This document shows positions 33,317-43,547 of a stretch of DNA of 64,000 bases, in pieces; the stretch's first letter is position 1; the number at the start of each line of letters is the position of its first letter. The position numbers and the translations under genes are program-made. The notes under the pieces are model-generated. The model did no database searches, was not told the DNA's origin, and saw only the letters and a program-made list of their open reading frames with translations. The DNA is from Bacillus sp. FJAT-50079 (GTDB lineage: Bacteria; Bacillota; Bacilli; Bacillales; Bacillaceae_C): positions 310,001 through 374,000 of the forward strand of contig NZ_JAGYPD010000007.1 in the NCBI RefSeq assembly GCF_018343515.1, in the 5' to 3' direction.

Positions 33317-33859
33317 ATGCAGATTGGTAAAAAAATTAAAAATTTGCGATTGAAAAAAGGACTTACTCAGGAAGAACTTGGAGAGCGTACGGATTTAAGC
33401 AAAGGATATATTTCGCAACTTGAACGTGAATTAAGCTCACCTTCGATTGATACCTTTTTTAGCATACTAGAAGTACTTGGTTGCAGCCCGAAACAGTTTT
33501 TTGATGATGAAGAAAGAGAACAGAAGGTCGTTTATAGTGAGGCAGACCAAACCCATTTCATTGATGACGAGCGAGGCTATGAAATTCAATGGCTTGTACC
33601 AGAGTCAAATGAAAAGGAGATGGAGCCGATACGGCTGATGCTGGAGAAAAAGGGAGAATTTAAACAATTCGAACCTTCCTTATCAGAAACCTTCGCTTAT
33701 GTTTTATCTGGACGGGTAATGATTACACTAGGTAAGAACATCTATTATGCAAGAGCGGGCGAATCGATTTATTTCCACGCCTCACACGAACATCAAATTC
33801 ATAATGTGTACGACGGAAAAACGGAATTGATTTTAGTAGCGACAGAATCATATTTGTAG
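33317..33859 (+). CDS. XRE-family regulator with cupin sensor domain
   Basis: 180 residues. The N-terminal helix-turn-helix (GKKIKNLRLKKGLTQEELGE, LSKGYISQLERELSSPSIDT) is joined to a C-terminal cupin (about 105-180, SETFAYVLSGRVMITLGKN, HASHEHQIHNV). Such proteins often regulate polyamine transport or catabolism (PuuR type). ATG 33317 gives the usual N-terminus MQIGKKIK; the frame extends to 33269 through the operator. It is followed after 64 bp by potABCD, which it probably controls. Confidence 0.85.
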   Translation: MQIGKKIKNLRLKKGLTQEELGERTDLSKGYISQLERELSSPSIDTFFSILEVLGCSPKQFFDDEEREQKVVYSEADQTHFIDDERGYEIQWLVPESNEKEMEPIRLMLEKKGEFKQFEPSLSETFAYVLSGRVMITLGKNIYYARAGESIYFHASHEHQIHNVYDGKTELILVATESYL

Positions 33860-33923
33860 ACTTTGTTCAAAAATCGCTTCACCTTTTTTGGACGTTTGCA
33901 AAACGAAATAGGAGGGGAAATAG

Positions 33924-35024
33924 ATGAATGAAAAAACGATTATTCGTTTTGAAAATGTCTCGAAACAATACGATGACGCAATAATTTTAGATGATGTAAG
34001 CTTTGAACTTGAGCGTGGTAAATTTTATACGCTACTCGGTCCTTCGGGATGCGGGAAAACGACGATACTTAGATTAATTGCTGGCTTTATCCAGCCGACG
34101 AAGGGAAATATTTATTTTAATGGCAAGAAGATAAACACGATTCCGGCCAATCGACGTCAAGTAAATACTGTATTTCAGGACTATGCATTATTTCCTCACC
34201 TTAACGTATTTGAAAATGTCGCTTTTGGTCTGAGGATTAAAAAAATAAATAAAACAAAAATTGATGAAAAAGTAAAAGAAGCTTTAAAATTTGTCAATCT
34301 ATCGGGTTATGAGAATCGTGAAATTACGGAAATGTCGGGTGGGCAGCGTCAGCGTGTTGCCATTGCAAGAGCAATCGTCAATGAGCCTGAAGTCATTTTA
34401 TTGGATGAGCCATTATCTGCCCTAGATTTAAAATTAAGAACAGAAATGCAGTACGAGCTTCGAGAGCTTCAACAGCGACTAGGCATTACCTTTATATTTG
34501 TAACACATGACCAAGAAGAAGCATTAGCCATGTCTGATGAAATTTTTGTCATTAACGAAGGGAAAATACAGCAAAGTGGCACGCCAATTGATATTTATGA
34601 TGAGCCAATTAACCGCTTCGTTGCTGACTTTATCGGCGAATCGAATATTGTAGCTGGTAAAATGATCCGTGATTTTCAAGTGGAATTTGCAGGCCATCAA
34701 TATGAATGTGTGGACCAAGGGCTTAACCCGAATGAACCTGTGGAAATTGTCATTCGACCAGAGGATTTAGAAATCACTTCTCTAGATGAAGGGGATTTGA
34801 AAGTTCAGGTAGACTCCCAATTATTCCGTGGTGTTCATTATGAAATTTGTTGTTATGATGCTGCAGGCAATGAATGGCTCGTCCATTCTACGAAAAAGGC
34901 GAATCCAGGTGATGAAATTGGCTTGCGCATTGAACCGGAAGTTATTCATGTCATGCGTTTTGGTGAAACAGAAGAAGAATTTGATAAACGACTAGAATCG
35001 TACGAAGAGGCTAGCCATGCATAA
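33924..35024 (+). CDS. potA: Spermidine/putrescine ABC transporter ATP-binding protein
   Basis: 366 residues. Walker [11 protein letters not shown] (about residue 38), Q-loop [10 protein letters not shown], signature [15 protein letters not shown], Walker [13 protein letters not shown] and H-loop VTHDQEEAL are followed by a TOBE regulatory domain (about 290-350). It powers polyamine uptake. TAGGAGGGGAAATAG precedes the ATG. It overlaps potB by 8 nt. Confidence 0.93.
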   Translation: MNEKTIIRFENVSKQYDDAIILDDVSFELERGKFYTLLGPSGCGKTTILRLIAGFIQPTKGNIYFNGKKINTIPANRRQVNTVFQDYALFPHLNVFENVAFGLRIKKINKTKIDEKVKEALKFVNLSGYENREITEMSGGQRQRVAIARAIVNEPEVILLDEPLSALDLKLRTEMQYELRELQQRLGITFIFVTHDQEEALAMSDEIFVINEGKIQQSGTPIDIYDEPINRFVADFIGESNIVAGKMIRDFQVEFAGHQYECVDQGLNPNEPVEIVIRPEDLEITSLDEGDLKVQVDSQLFRGVHYEICCYDAAGNEWLVHSTKKANPGDEIGLRIEPEVIHVMRFGETEEEFDKRLESYEEASHA

Positions 35025-35820
35025 AACACGAAATTATTATCTTATTCCTTATGTATTATGGATCGCTTTATTCGTTGTTGCACCAATTCTTCTCGTCGTT
35101 TATTATTCCTTTTTTGATATAGAAGGCCAGTTTACATTAACGAATTATCAAAAATTCTTTACACCTGTCTATTTGAAAATGACTATCAGTTCTTTTTGGT
35201 ATGCGTTTCTTATTACGGCGTTCACATTGTTAATCGCCTACCCGACAGCCTATCTATTAACAAAAACGAAGCATCGTCAGCTTTGGCTGCTTTTAATCAT
35301 ATTACCATCATGGATTAATTTACTTTTAAAAGCTTATGCATTCCTCGGCCTATTTGGAGCGTATGGCCCTGCAAACCAGTTTCTTGAAGTAATCGGAATT
35401 GGAGCAAAGCAGATTTTATTTACAGATTTTAGTTTTATTTTTGTTGCTGTTTATATTTTCATCCCGTTTATGATTTTACCGATTTATAATTCATTAGAAA
35501 AATTAAATCCGTCATATATCGATGCAGCGACGGACCTAGGTGCTTCAGCTTGGACAGCTTTTCGAAGAGTCATTTTTCCATTAACGCTTGATGGCGTGAA
35601 ATCTGGATGCCAGGCTGTGTTTATCCCGGCACTTTCGTTGTTCATGATTACGAGATTGATTTCGGGAAATCGTGTGATTACATTAGGGACAGCGATTGAA
35701 CAGCATTTTCTCGTTACGCAAGATTGGGGAATGGGTGCAACGATTGCAGTCTTCTTAATCATCGCAATGGCGATAATTATGATTGTTACAGGACAACGGA
35801 AGCGAGGCGATTTGACATGA
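35017..35820 (+). CDS. potB: Spermidine/putrescine ABC transporter permease
   Basis: 267 residues, six transmembrane segments. The EAA loop [24 protein letters not shown] (about residue 163) contacts PotA. The N-terminus [20 protein letters not shown] is typical of PotB. Stop and start overlap with potC (ATGA). Confidence 0.92.
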   Translation: MHKTRNYYLIPYVLWIALFVVAPILLVVYYSFFDIEGQFTLTNYQKFFTPVYLKMTISSFWYAFLITAFTLLIAYPTAYLLTKTKHRQLWLLLIILPSWINLLLKAYAFLGLFGAYGPANQFLEVIGIGAKQILFTDFSFIFVAVYIFIPFMILPIYNSLEKLNPSYIDAATDLGASAWTAFRRVIFPLTLDGVKSGCQAVFIPALSLFMITRLISGNRVITLGTAIEQHFLVTQDWGMGATIAVFLIIAMAIIMIVTGQRKRGDLT

Positions 35821-36623
35821 AGGGAAAAAATAAACTCGCTACGATTTATTTAATTATTGTTTTTGCAATTCTATATGCACCAATTATTTATTTAATGTAT
35901 TACTCATTTAATAGCGGCGGTTCAATGAGAGATTTTGATGGATTTACATTAGAATGGTATGCGGCAGTGTTTCAAGATACACGTCTATTAATCATTGCAC
36001 TGAATACGTTGATCATTGCGCTTTTATCGGCAGCGATTTCGACGATACTTGGGGTTCTCGGCGCACTTGCCATTATGTATGTAAAAAAACGTCAGACAAA
36101 AAATACGCTGCAAACATTAAATAACGTTTTAATTGTAAGTCCGGATGTCATTATAGGTGCATCATTCCTTATCTTATTTACGATTGTTGGAATTAAGCTC
36201 GGGTTTACATCTGTATTGTTATCGCATATTGCGTTCAGTGTGCCTATTGTTGTTATCATGGTGTTGCCAAAGCTTCAGGAAATGAGCTCATCATTGATTG
36301 ATGCTGCGCGCGATCTTGGTGCGACGAACTGGGATGTTTTATCAAAGGTTATTTTGCCGTATATTACACCGGGGATTTTTGCCGGGTTTTTTATGGCCTT
36401 AACGTATTCGCTTGATGATTTTGCTGTTACATTTTTCGTAACAGGAAATGGATTTTCTACACTATCTGTTGAAATTTATTCGCGAGCTCGTCAAGGAATC
36501 TCCCTTGAAATTAATGCTCTGTCAACATTGATTTTCCTACTTACAATCATGCTCGTGATTGGCTATTACTTTATTAATCAGCGGAATCTGAAATCTGCTG
36601 CTGCGGGGGTGAGGAAACTATGA
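35817..36623 (+). CDS. potC: Spermidine/putrescine ABC transporter permease
   Basis: 268 residues, six transmembrane segments. The EAA loop is SLIDAARDLGATNWDVLSKV, followed by ILPYITPGIFAGFFMALTYS. The ATG at 35817 overlaps the potB stop by 4 nt; a longer frame from 35724 lies inside potB and is not used. It overlaps potD by 4 nt. Confidence 0.92.
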   Translation: MKGKNKLATIYLIIVFAILYAPIIYLMYYSFNSGGSMRDFDGFTLEWYAAVFQDTRLLIIALNTLIIALLSAAISTILGVLGALAIMYVKKRQTKNTLQTLNNVLIVSPDVIIGASFLILFTIVGIKLGFTSVLLSHIAFSVPIVVIMVLPKLQEMSSSLIDAARDLGATNWDVLSKVILPYITPGIFAGFFMALTYSLDDFAVTFFVTGNGFSTLSVEIYSRARQGISLEINALSTLIFLLTIMLVIGYYFINQRNLKSAAAGVRKL

Positions 36624-37693
36624 GTAAACTAGTCCGCTCATTTGTCCTAATTTTCCTCGTTTCCTTTGCGTTGATTTATTTAGTCAACCATCTGAATTCT
36701 GCGCAAGGCTTTTCAAGCGGGAATACATTAAGCATCTACAATTGGGGAGATTATATTGATCCTGATTTAATTAAGAAATTTGAAGAAGAAACAGGTATGA
36801 AGGTCATTTATGAAACGTTTGACTCAAATGAAGCAATGATGACAAAAATTGACCAAGGGGGCAATGCTTACGATATTTCTGTTCCTTCTGAATATGCAAT
36901 AAGTAAAATGAAGGAAGAAGGCCTGCTTTTACCGTTGGATCACGATAAGCTCCCAAATTTGAAAAACATCGATGAACGTTTCATGGATTTATCATTTGAC
37001 GAACAAAATCAATATTCTGTTCCATATTTTTGGGGAACGTTTGGCATCGTCTATAATCCGAAAATGCTGAATGGAAAAGAAATTACGAGTTGGAATGATC
37101 TATGGGACCCCGATTTTAAAAATCAAATATTTCTTGTTGATGGAGCGAGAGAAATTATCGGTATGGGGTTAAATAGTTTACATTATTCTTTAAATGAAAC
37201 AGATGAACAAAAACTCATTGAGGCAAAAGAAAAGCTCGATACAATTACTCCGAATGTGAAAGCAATTATAGGGGATGAAATCAAACTTCTTATTGCGAAT
37301 GAAGAAGCGGCGATCGGTGTTACTTGGTCAGGAGAAGCTGCCGATATTATGTGGGAAAATGAAGATCTTGACTATGTTGTGCCTGAGGAAGGATCAAATT
37401 TATGGTTTGATAATATGGTTATTCCTTCGTCAGCAAAAAACATTGATGGTGCCCATCAATTTATTAACTTTATGCTTGATCCAGAAAATGCTGCACAAAA
37501 CGCTGAATATGTTGGCTACTCAACACCTAATAAAAAAGCGATGGAGATTTTGCCGGAGGAAATTACCGAGGATGAGCGGTTTTATCCAGATCCGGAATTA
37601 ACAGAGCGCCTTGAAGTGTATGATAATCTGGGAAAAAGAATGCTCGCCTATTATAATGATTTATTTCTAGAGTTTAAAATGCATCGAAAATGA
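36620..37693 (+). CDS. potD: Spermidine/putrescine-binding protein
   Basis: 357 residues of a periplasmic-type binding protein (LSIYNWGDYIDPDLIKKFEE, YDISVPSEYAISKM, YFWGTFGIVYNPKML). The N-terminal hydrophobic segment LVRSFVLIFLVSFALIYLVN lacks a lipobox cysteine, unlike most Gram-positive binding proteins. It is either cleaved as a secreted protein or held by an uncleaved helix. Last gene of the pot operon. Confidence 0.9.
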   Translation: MSKLVRSFVLIFLVSFALIYLVNHLNSAQGFSSGNTLSIYNWGDYIDPDLIKKFEEETGMKVIYETFDSNEAMMTKIDQGGNAYDISVPSEYAISKMKEEGLLLPLDHDKLPNLKNIDERFMDLSFDEQNQYSVPYFWGTFGIVYNPKMLNGKEITSWNDLWDPDFKNQIFLVDGAREIIGMGLNSLHYSLNETDEQKLIEAKEKLDTITPNVKAIIGDEIKLLIANEEAAIGVTWSGEAADIMWENEDLDYVVPEEGSNLWFDNMVIPSSAKNIDGAHQFINFMLDPENAAQNAEYVGYSTPNKKAMEILPEEITEDERFYPDPELTERLEVYDNLGKRMLAYYNDLFLEFKMHRK

Positions 37694-37696
37694 ATA

Positions 37697-37727
37697 AAAA
37701 ATCGGCTACGCGAGTAGCCGATTTTTC
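37697..37727 (+). terminator. Terminator of the pot operon
   Basis: AATCGGCTAC and GTAGCCGATT form a 10-bp stem around GCGA, preceded by A and followed by TTTCT. Confidence 0.85.
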
Positions 37728-38052
37728 TATTTAACGATGAACAAAGAAATGGAAGCCAACTACACTCGCTCGCCGATTTCGCTCCGAGCGTAAATCGGCG
37801 GTTAGCTGAATAACTTACTTCAATTTAAATAAATGAGTTAGCAATATCTTGGGTTCGTATCGTAAGGTATAGCTTTATAAGCACCTCGGGTTGGGCAAGA
37901 GGAATTAAAAGAAAATAACCTCATAAACAATCTGTTTAAAAACATTTTCATTAATCTGTTTCTAAACAGCGGATTCATCGATTAGGACATGCTGTTTTTT
38001 ATAAGCTCTATTGAGAAAAAATTGTCAAAATTTGTTCAGTTTATGTCGAAGC
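37728..38052. other. Non-coding stretch before ilvE
   Basis: No gene recognised. It holds a hairpin CGCCGATTT/AAATCGGCG (about 37776-37805) and a weaker one formed by CAATCTGTTT and AAACAGCGGATT (about 37929-37977). Confidence 0.4.
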
Positions 38053-38081
38053 TTGACATTATCGTGATGAAAGCGGATACT
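38053..38081 (+). promoter_or_regulatory. ilvE promoter P1 with overlapping cre site
   Basis: TTGACA (38053-38058) and GATACT (38076-38081) are 17 nt apart. ATGAAAGCGGATACT (38067-38081) fits the CcpA consensus WTGNAANCGNWNNCW at every defined position and covers the -10. Confidence 0.65.
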
Positions 38082-38109
38082 ACTTCAATTTATTATTTCC
38101 AACAAATAA

Positions 38110-38124
38110 AACATTCTGAAAATC
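38110..38124 (+). promoter_or_regulatory. Probable CodY box
   Basis: AACATTCTGAAAATC differs from the CodY consensus AATTTTCWGAAAATT at three of fifteen positions. It lies between promoter P1 and the -35 of P2. CodY repression of branched-chain amino acid genes is well established in Bacillus; binding here is inferred. Confidence 0.5.
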
Positions 38125-38126
38125 TA

Positions 38127-38155
38127 TTGACGTTTTAGCAATACCAAGGTATCAT
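38127..38155 (+). promoter_or_regulatory. ilvE promoter P2
   Basis: TTGACG (38127-38132) and TATCAT (38150-38155) are separated by 17 nt, giving a start about 58 nt before the ilvE GTG. Confidence 0.5.
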
Positions 38156-38218
38156 TGAGAACAATTTAATAAATCAATTTTACATTTTCAATCGCATCGG
38201 TGAGAGGGGCGAAAAGCG

Positions 38219-39124
38219 GTGAGTGACCAATTGATCTTTCTCAATGGCCAATTCGTAAAAAAAGAAGAAGCAGTTATCTCTGTTTATGATCATGGATTCT
38301 TATACGGGGACGGGGTCTTCGAAGGAATACGGTCATATAGTGGTAATGTGTTTCGTTTAGAAGAGCATTTAAATCGATTATATGATTCTGCGAAGTCTAT
38401 CCTTCTAACGATACCCTATACGAAAGAGGAAATGACAGAGATTATTGTCGAAACACTTCGAAAAAACAATCTGAAAGATGGCTATATTCGCCTTGTCGTT
38501 TCACGTGGAGTGGGAGATTTAGGGTTAAACCCTGTTTCATGTAAAACTCCAACGGTCATTGTCATCGCAGAACCACTTGCTATTTTTCCAAAAGAACTGT
38601 ATGAAACAGGCCTGGAAATTGTGACAGTAGCAACACGACGTAACCGTTCGGATGTGCTTAGTCCAATGGTGAAATCTCTGAACTATTTGAATAATATATT
38701 GGTTAAAATCGAAGCGAATCTTGCGGGAGTGCCTGAAGCATTAATGTTAAATGATCAAGGGTATGTTGCGGAAGGTTCAGCAGATAATATATTTATCGTC
38801 AAAGGAAAGAAATTACTTACCCCGCCAGGACATGTCGGTGCTCTCGTTGGAATTACGAGAAATGCGATTATGGATATTGCGCGGGAAAAAGGATATGAAG
38901 TAGCAGAAGCTATTTTTACTAGACATGATGTTTATACAGCTGAAGAAGTATTTTTAACGGGTACGGCGGCGGAAGTGATTGCTGTTAATAAAGTAGATGG
39001 TCGTACGATCGGTGATGGAAAGCCTGGTCCAGTTACAGCTGATTTGCTAAAAAGCTTCAGGGAACTGACGGTCACGGATGGAGTCAATGCATTTGAACAT
39101 GACCATACATTATTTGTCAGCTAA
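38219..39124 (+). CDS. ilvE: Branched-chain amino acid aminotransferase
   Basis: 301 residues of the class IV PLP aminotransferase. Recognisable are [12 protein letters not shown] (about residue 31), the PLP lysine in [16 protein letters not shown] (about 159), the [10 protein letters not shown] segment and [12 protein letters not shown]. It carries out the last step of valine, isoleucine and leucine synthesis. GTG start with GAGAGGGG 9 nt upstream. 23 bp before ilvD and read from promoters with likely CcpA and CodY sites; it lies upstream of, not behind, the T-box. Confidence 0.92.
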   Translation: MSDQLIFLNGQFVKKEEAVISVYDHGFLYGDGVFEGIRSYSGNVFRLEEHLNRLYDSAKSILLTIPYTKEEMTEIIVETLRKNNLKDGYIRLVVSRGVGDLGLNPVSCKTPTVIVIAEPLAIFPKELYETGLEIVTVATRRNRSDVLSPMVKSLNYLNNILVKIEANLAGVPEALMLNDQGYVAEGSADNIFIVKGKKLLTPPGHVGALVGITRNAIMDIAREKGYEVAEAIFTRHDVYTAEEVFLTGTAAEVIAVNKVDGRTIGDGKPGPVTADLLKSFRELTVTDGVNAFEHDHTLFVS

Positions 39125-39147
39125 CAATAGATTTAGGAGAGGTATAC

Positions 39148-40812
39148 ATGCGCAGTGATATGATTAAAAAGGGGATCGACAGAGCCCCGCACCGTAGTTT
39201 ATTATATGCCACAGGTATAAAAACAAGGGACTTAGAGAAGCCGTTTATCGGAGTGTGCAACTCATATATCGACATCATTCCCGGACATAAGCATTTGCGC
39301 GAATTTGCTGATGTCGTGAAAGAAGCGATATGGGAAGCAGGCGGTGTGCCATTCGAATTTAATACAATCGGTGTGGATGATGGAATTGCCATGGGGCATA
39401 TTGGAATGCGATATTCATTGCCAAGCCGTGAGTTAATTGCGGATGCAGCAGAAACCGTTATTAACGCACATTGGTTTGACGGGGTTTTCTACATTCCAAA
39501 CTGTGATAAAATCACTCCTGGAATGTTAATGGCAGCATTTCGAACAAATGTCCCTTCTATTTTTGTTTCGGGTGGCCCGATGGAAGGCGGTATGTCATCA
39601 GACGGCGAACCATTGACGCTTACATCTGTGTTTGAAGGTGTTGGAGCATACCACGCAGGAAAAATGTCAGCGGAAAAGCTGCTCGATATTGAACAAAATG
39701 CTTGTCCGACATGTGGCTCATGTTCGGGGATGTTTACAGCGAACTCGATGAATTCATTGATGGAAATGTTAGGCGTGACATTACCAGGAAATGGAACAAT
39801 TGTAGCTACATCCAAAGAACGTCATCGTTTGATTAAAGAAGCGGCACATCATTTGGTTAGAATGGTGAAAGAGAATGTTAAGCCACGTGATCTCGTTAAT
39901 GAAAATACGTTCGACGATGCTTTTGCGCTAGATATGGCAATGGGAGGATCAACAAATACAGTTCTCCATACTTTAGCTATTGCACATGAAGCAGAAATAG
40001 ATTATGATTTATCTCGTATCAACAAAGTGGCAGAAAGAGTTCCTTATTTATCCAAAATTGCCCCGGCATCGGATTACACGATGCAAGACGTTCACAACGC
40101 TGGTGGCATTAGCGCCATCATCCGAGAATTATGTGAGATGGGTGCAGTGGAAAGGGATCGAATGACCGTCACTGGGAAAACAGTATACGAAAATGTAAAA
40201 GATCATGTTATTACAAATCCTGAAGTCATTAGACCAAAGGAAAATCCATATAGTAAAGTAGGCGGATTATCCGTCTTATACGGTAATATTGCACCAGATG
40301 GCGGAGTCATTAAAGTTGGGGCTGTTGACCCATCGATTAAAACATTCCGTGGAAAAGCCATCGTGTTTGAGTCACAAGAAGATGCACAAAAAGGCATCAA
40401 CGATGGAACGGTTCAAGCAGGGCATGTAGTCGTCATTCGATACGAAGGACCAAAAGGCGGACCGGGGATGCCAGAAATGCTTGCACCAACTGCGGCAATT
40501 GCCGGTAGGGGATTAGGAAAAGACGTTGCACTTATTACAGACGGACGCTTCTCCGGAGCATCAAGAGGAATTTCAATTGGTCATATTTCTCCAGAAGCTG
40601 CTGAAGGTGGACCAATTGCTCTAGTAGAAAACGGAGATGAAATTTATATCGACCTAATCAATCGGACGATTTCTCTTGAAGTAAGTGACGAAGTATTAGC
40701 AGAAAGAAATGAAAAAATAACACCATTTGAACCAAAAATCAAAAAAGGTTATTTAGCTAGATACTCTAAGCTTGTTACATCCGCTAGCACAGGCGGAGTT
40801 ATGAAAATATAA
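39148..40812 (+). CDS. ilvD: Dihydroxy-acid dehydratase
   Basis: 554 residues. The iron-sulfur cysteines are visible in [12 protein letters not shown] (about residue 118) and [17 protein letters not shown] (about 187). The C-terminal part has [22 protein letters not shown]. It dehydrates dihydroxy acids to the 2-keto acids that IlvE aminates. AGGAGAGG precedes the ATG. Confidence 0.95.
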   Translation: MRSDMIKKGIDRAPHRSLLYATGIKTRDLEKPFIGVCNSYIDIIPGHKHLREFADVVKEAIWEAGGVPFEFNTIGVDDGIAMGHIGMRYSLPSRELIADAAETVINAHWFDGVFYIPNCDKITPGMLMAAFRTNVPSIFVSGGPMEGGMSSDGEPLTLTSVFEGVGAYHAGKMSAEKLLDIEQNACPTCGSCSGMFTANSMNSLMEMLGVTLPGNGTIVATSKERHRLIKEAAHHLVRMVKENVKPRDLVNENTFDDAFALDMAMGGSTNTVLHTLAIAHEAEIDYDLSRINKVAERVPYLSKIAPASDYTMQDVHNAGGISAIIRELCEMGAVERDRMTVTGKTVYENVKDHVITNPEVIRPKENPYSKVGGLSVLYGNIAPDGGVIKVGAVDPSIKTFRGKAIVFESQEDAQKGINDGTVQAGHVVVIRYEGPKGGPGMPEMLAPTAAIAGRGLGKDVALITDGRFSGASRGISIGHISPEAAEGGPIALVENGDEIYIDLINRTISLEVSDEVLAERNEKITPFEPKIKKGYLARYSKLVTSASTGGVMKI

Positions 40813-40837
40813 TAAATACGCAATGAAGAGGAAAAAA

Positions 40838-41104
40838 TTAATGGGTCACTGTATTACCAGAGAGTCGGCATTGCTGGGAGCCGACAATACAGCCATTAGT
40901 GACATCGCCTCAGAGCATGGATTCTGAAAGCATCAGCGATTATGGATCCACGGGGACTATGATAGTAGTTCCCGATATCAATGAGTGGCTAATTGTCGCT
41001 CCCGAGTCAGTAAGCATTACTGAAAAGTAGGGTGGTACCATGAAAGTTTTTTCATCCCTGCATAAAAGGTTCTCCTTTTGTGTGGGCTGAAAAAACTTTT
41101 TTTT
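40838..41104 (+). promoter_or_regulatory. T-box riboswitch, probable isoleucine specifier
   Basis: CCAGAGAGTCGGC...GCCGAC forms the upper stem I. Fifteen nt later GAC-ATC-GCC occupies the specifier position (ATC, 40904-40906), the same spacing as in the two Trp T-boxes of this window. The T-box motif AGGGTGGTACCATG is at 41029-41042. The terminator pairs AGTTTTTTCATCCC with GGGCTGAAAAAACT and ends in a T-run. A nearby CTC (Leu) is an alternative specifier. It controls ilvB onward but not ilvE and ilvD. Confidence 0.88.
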
Positions 41105-41133
41105 ATTGTTAAAACGCTCTGTTACATTTGAAT

Positions 41134-41162
41134 GTTGATTTCCGCCAAGAGTGGAAATCAAC
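41134..41162. repeat. Miniature hairpin: ends of the Bacillus repeat only
   Basis: GTTGATTTCC (41134-41143) and GGAAATCAAC (41153-41162) are a perfect 10-bp inverted repeat with a 9-nt loop. They match the termini of the element at 32879-33116 with the interior lost. Confidence 0.55.
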
Positions 41163-41274
41163 GGAATCTACAATAGAGCCATTATAAATATTTCAATGTA
41201 GAACATAGCCAAGTGATAAAGAAATCGATTATAGATGCTTTACAAATTCAGAAATGGAAAGGAAGGGCTCAACA

Positions 41275-43014
41275 GTGAGTATGGGTATCCCGAAGAATGC
41301 GAATAACCCCGAATCTGACATGGCTGGTAAAGAACAAATGAAGACTGGTGCAGACCTTTTTATCGAAGCGTTGCAAAAAGAAAATGTTGAAATCATTTTC
41401 GGTTATCCGGGAGGAGCAGCGTTACCGATTTATGATGCATTGTACAAAAACCCGATCAAGCATGTATTAACAAGACATGAACAAGGAGCAATTCATGCGG
41501 CAGAAGGTTATGCAAGAGTCACTGGAAAACCTGGAGTTGTCATGGCGACATCTGGTCCAGGAGCAACCAACTTAGTTACAGGAATTGCAGATGCAATGAT
41601 GGATTCACTGCCACTCGTCGTTTTCACTGGTCAAGTAGCAAGCTCAATGCTTGGGACTGATGCATTCCAAGAGTCAGACATCATTGGCATTACAATGCCA
41701 ATTACAAAGCATAATTACCAAGTGAAAAGAATTGAGGATTTCGGCAGAATCATCAAAGAAGCATTTTACATCGCTACATCAGGACGCCCAGGACCGGTAC
41801 TTGTCGATATTCCAAAGGACATTGCTACAAATCCTGCTGGAAATTATCCAGACGAGCCGATTCATTTACCTGGTTATCAGCCAACAACGCGTCCTAATTA
41901 CTTGCAAATTCAGAAACTTGCAAACGCGATGGCGAATGCGAAAAAGCCTTTAATCCTTGCAGGAGCCGGTGTTTTATTCGCTAAAGGGTCAGATTATTTA
42001 AAACAATTTGTAGAAAAAACGGGTTTCCCAATTACAAACACGCTTCTAGGACTTGGATCAATTCCTGGTGACCATCCTCAGTTTTTAGGAATGGCAGGAA
42101 TGCATGGAACATATGCGGCGAATATGGCAATTACGGAATGCGATTTGCTTATCAATATCGGTGCCCGTTTTGATGATCGATTGACAGGGAACTTAAAAGA
42201 TTTTGCACCAAATGCAACGGTTGCTCATATCGACATCGATCCTGCGGAAATTGGCAAAAATGTTCCGACGGCGATCCCAATTGTTGCCGATGCGAAAGAA
42301 GTGTTAAAAGAGTTAGTGAAAATGGACTATCAACTTCCTGACATTAGCAAATGGACAGAGAAGGTACAGGAGGATAAAGAAAAATATCCATTTAAATCCC
42401 CTGTATCAGAAGAGAATTCCTTGTCCGCACCACATGTAATTAAAATGATTCATGATTTTACAGGTGGAGATGCGATCGTGACAACCGATGTTGGTCAGCA
42501 TCAAATGTGGGCTGCCCAGTACTACGGCTTTAACAAGCCTGATAACTGGGTAACATCCGGCGGTCTTGGAACGATGGGCTTTGGTTTTCCATCCGCGGTC
42601 GGTGCTCAATTAGCTGCTCCAGATAAAACGGTTGTTGCGATTACAGGCGATGGTGGTTTCCAAATGACATTGCAAGAACTCTCGGTCATTAAGGAATTAA
42701 ACCTTCCGGTGAAAATTGCAATTATTAATAACGAAGCACTTGGAATGGTGCGCCAGTGGCAGGAGACGTTTTACGAAGAGCGCTATTCACAGTCGTTGAT
42801 CCCTGAACAGCCTGATTTTGTAAAACTCGCCGAGGCGTATGGAATCAAAGGGTACCGAGCTACAACGGAAGATGAGGCTAAAGCGGTAATTGCGGAAGCA
42901 TTCACGATAGAAGAGCCAGTACTCATTGATTTCCGAGTAGTTCAAAAAGAAAATGTTTATCCGATGGTTGCACCAGGTAAAGGACTGCATGAAATGATAG
43001 GGGTGGGAAAATGA
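41275..43014 (+). CDS. ilvB: Acetolactate synthase large subunit
   Basis: 579 residues of a ThDP enzyme. The N-terminal domain has the catalytic Glu in [16 protein letters not shown] (about residue 66), then [14 protein letters not shown]. The ThDP motif [12 protein letters not shown]...NN lies near 460. The segment [15 protein letters not shown] is the usual active-site tail. It condenses pyruvate with pyruvate or 2-ketobutyrate. GTG 41275 is favoured (AAAGGAAGG 8 nt upstream); the frame opens at ATG 41254 with that Shine-Dalgarno sequence inside it. It overlaps ilvH by 4 nt. Confidence 0.95.
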   Translation: MSMGIPKNANNPESDMAGKEQMKTGADLFIEALQKENVEIIFGYPGGAALPIYDALYKNPIKHVLTRHEQGAIHAAEGYARVTGKPGVVMATSGPGATNLVTGIADAMMDSLPLVVFTGQVASSMLGTDAFQESDIIGITMPITKHNYQVKRIEDFGRIIKEAFYIATSGRPGPVLVDIPKDIATNPAGNYPDEPIHLPGYQPTTRPNYLQIQKLANAMANAKKPLILAGAGVLFAKGSDYLKQFVEKTGFPITNTLLGLGSIPGDHPQFLGMAGMHGTYAANMAITECDLLINIGARFDDRLTGNLKDFAPNATVAHIDIDPAEIGKNVPTAIPIVADAKEVLKELVKMDYQLPDISKWTEKVQEDKEKYPFKSPVSEENSLSAPHVIKMIHDFTGGDAIVTTDVGQHQMWAAQYYGFNKPDNWVTSGGLGTMGFGFPSAVGAQLAAPDKTVVAITGDGGFQMTLQELSVIKELNLPVKIAIINNEALGMVRQWQETFYEERYSQSLIPEQPDFVKLAEAYGIKGYRATTEDEAKAVIAEAFTIEEPVLIDFRVVQKENVYPMVAPGKGLHEMIGVGK

Positions 43015-43529
43015 AGCGGGTTGTTACTGTCACAGTCAACAATAACAGTGGAGTGTTAAACCGCATAACTGGATTATTCGCCAAGAGGCAATTTAACATC
43101 GAGAGTATTACTGTCGGTCCAACGGGGAAACCGGGCATTTCAAAAATGACGTTTATCGTTCCGATAGATGACCCCGCTAAAATGGAGCAAATGCTTAAGC
43201 AATTGCAAAAGCAAATCGATGTCTTGAAAGTATCGGATATTACTGATAAGGCAATCGTCACAAGGGAATTGGCACTTATTCAAGTCGCTTGCCCACCGCA
43301 GGTTCGCAGTGAGGTTTACAGTATTATTGAACCTTTTAGAGCAACCGTAATTGATATGGGCAAAAATATGGTCACTATCCAAATTACAGGTGAACCATCA
43401 AAAGTAGATGCATTTATTGAATTGCTGAAGCCATATGGCATTAAAGATATATCTCGCACAGGTGTTACAGCCTTCGTTCGGGAACAGCAAATACAAGAAA
43501 CACCACAATTATCAATTTTACAATTATAA
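43011..43529 (+). CDS. ilvH: Acetolactate synthase small (regulatory) subunit
   Basis: 172 residues with an N-terminal ACT domain ([36 protein letters not shown]) that binds valine for feedback control, and a C-terminal domain ([15 protein letters not shown]). It is translationally coupled to the large subunit by ATGA. Confidence 0.94.
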   Translation: MKRVVTVTVNNNSGVLNRITGLFAKRQFNIESITVGPTGKPGISKMTFIVPIDDPAKMEQMLKQLQKQIDVLKVSDITDKAIVTRELALIQVACPPQVRSEVYSIIEPFRATVIDMGKNMVTIQITGEPSKVDAFIELLKPYGIKDISRTGVTAFVREQQIQETPQLSILQL

Positions 43530-43547
43530 AAGAGGAGATGGGGAAAA

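Noticed and set aside
37938-37952. Second CodY box upstream of ilvE
   Set aside because: Five mismatches to the consensus in AT-rich DNA; not distinguishable from background.
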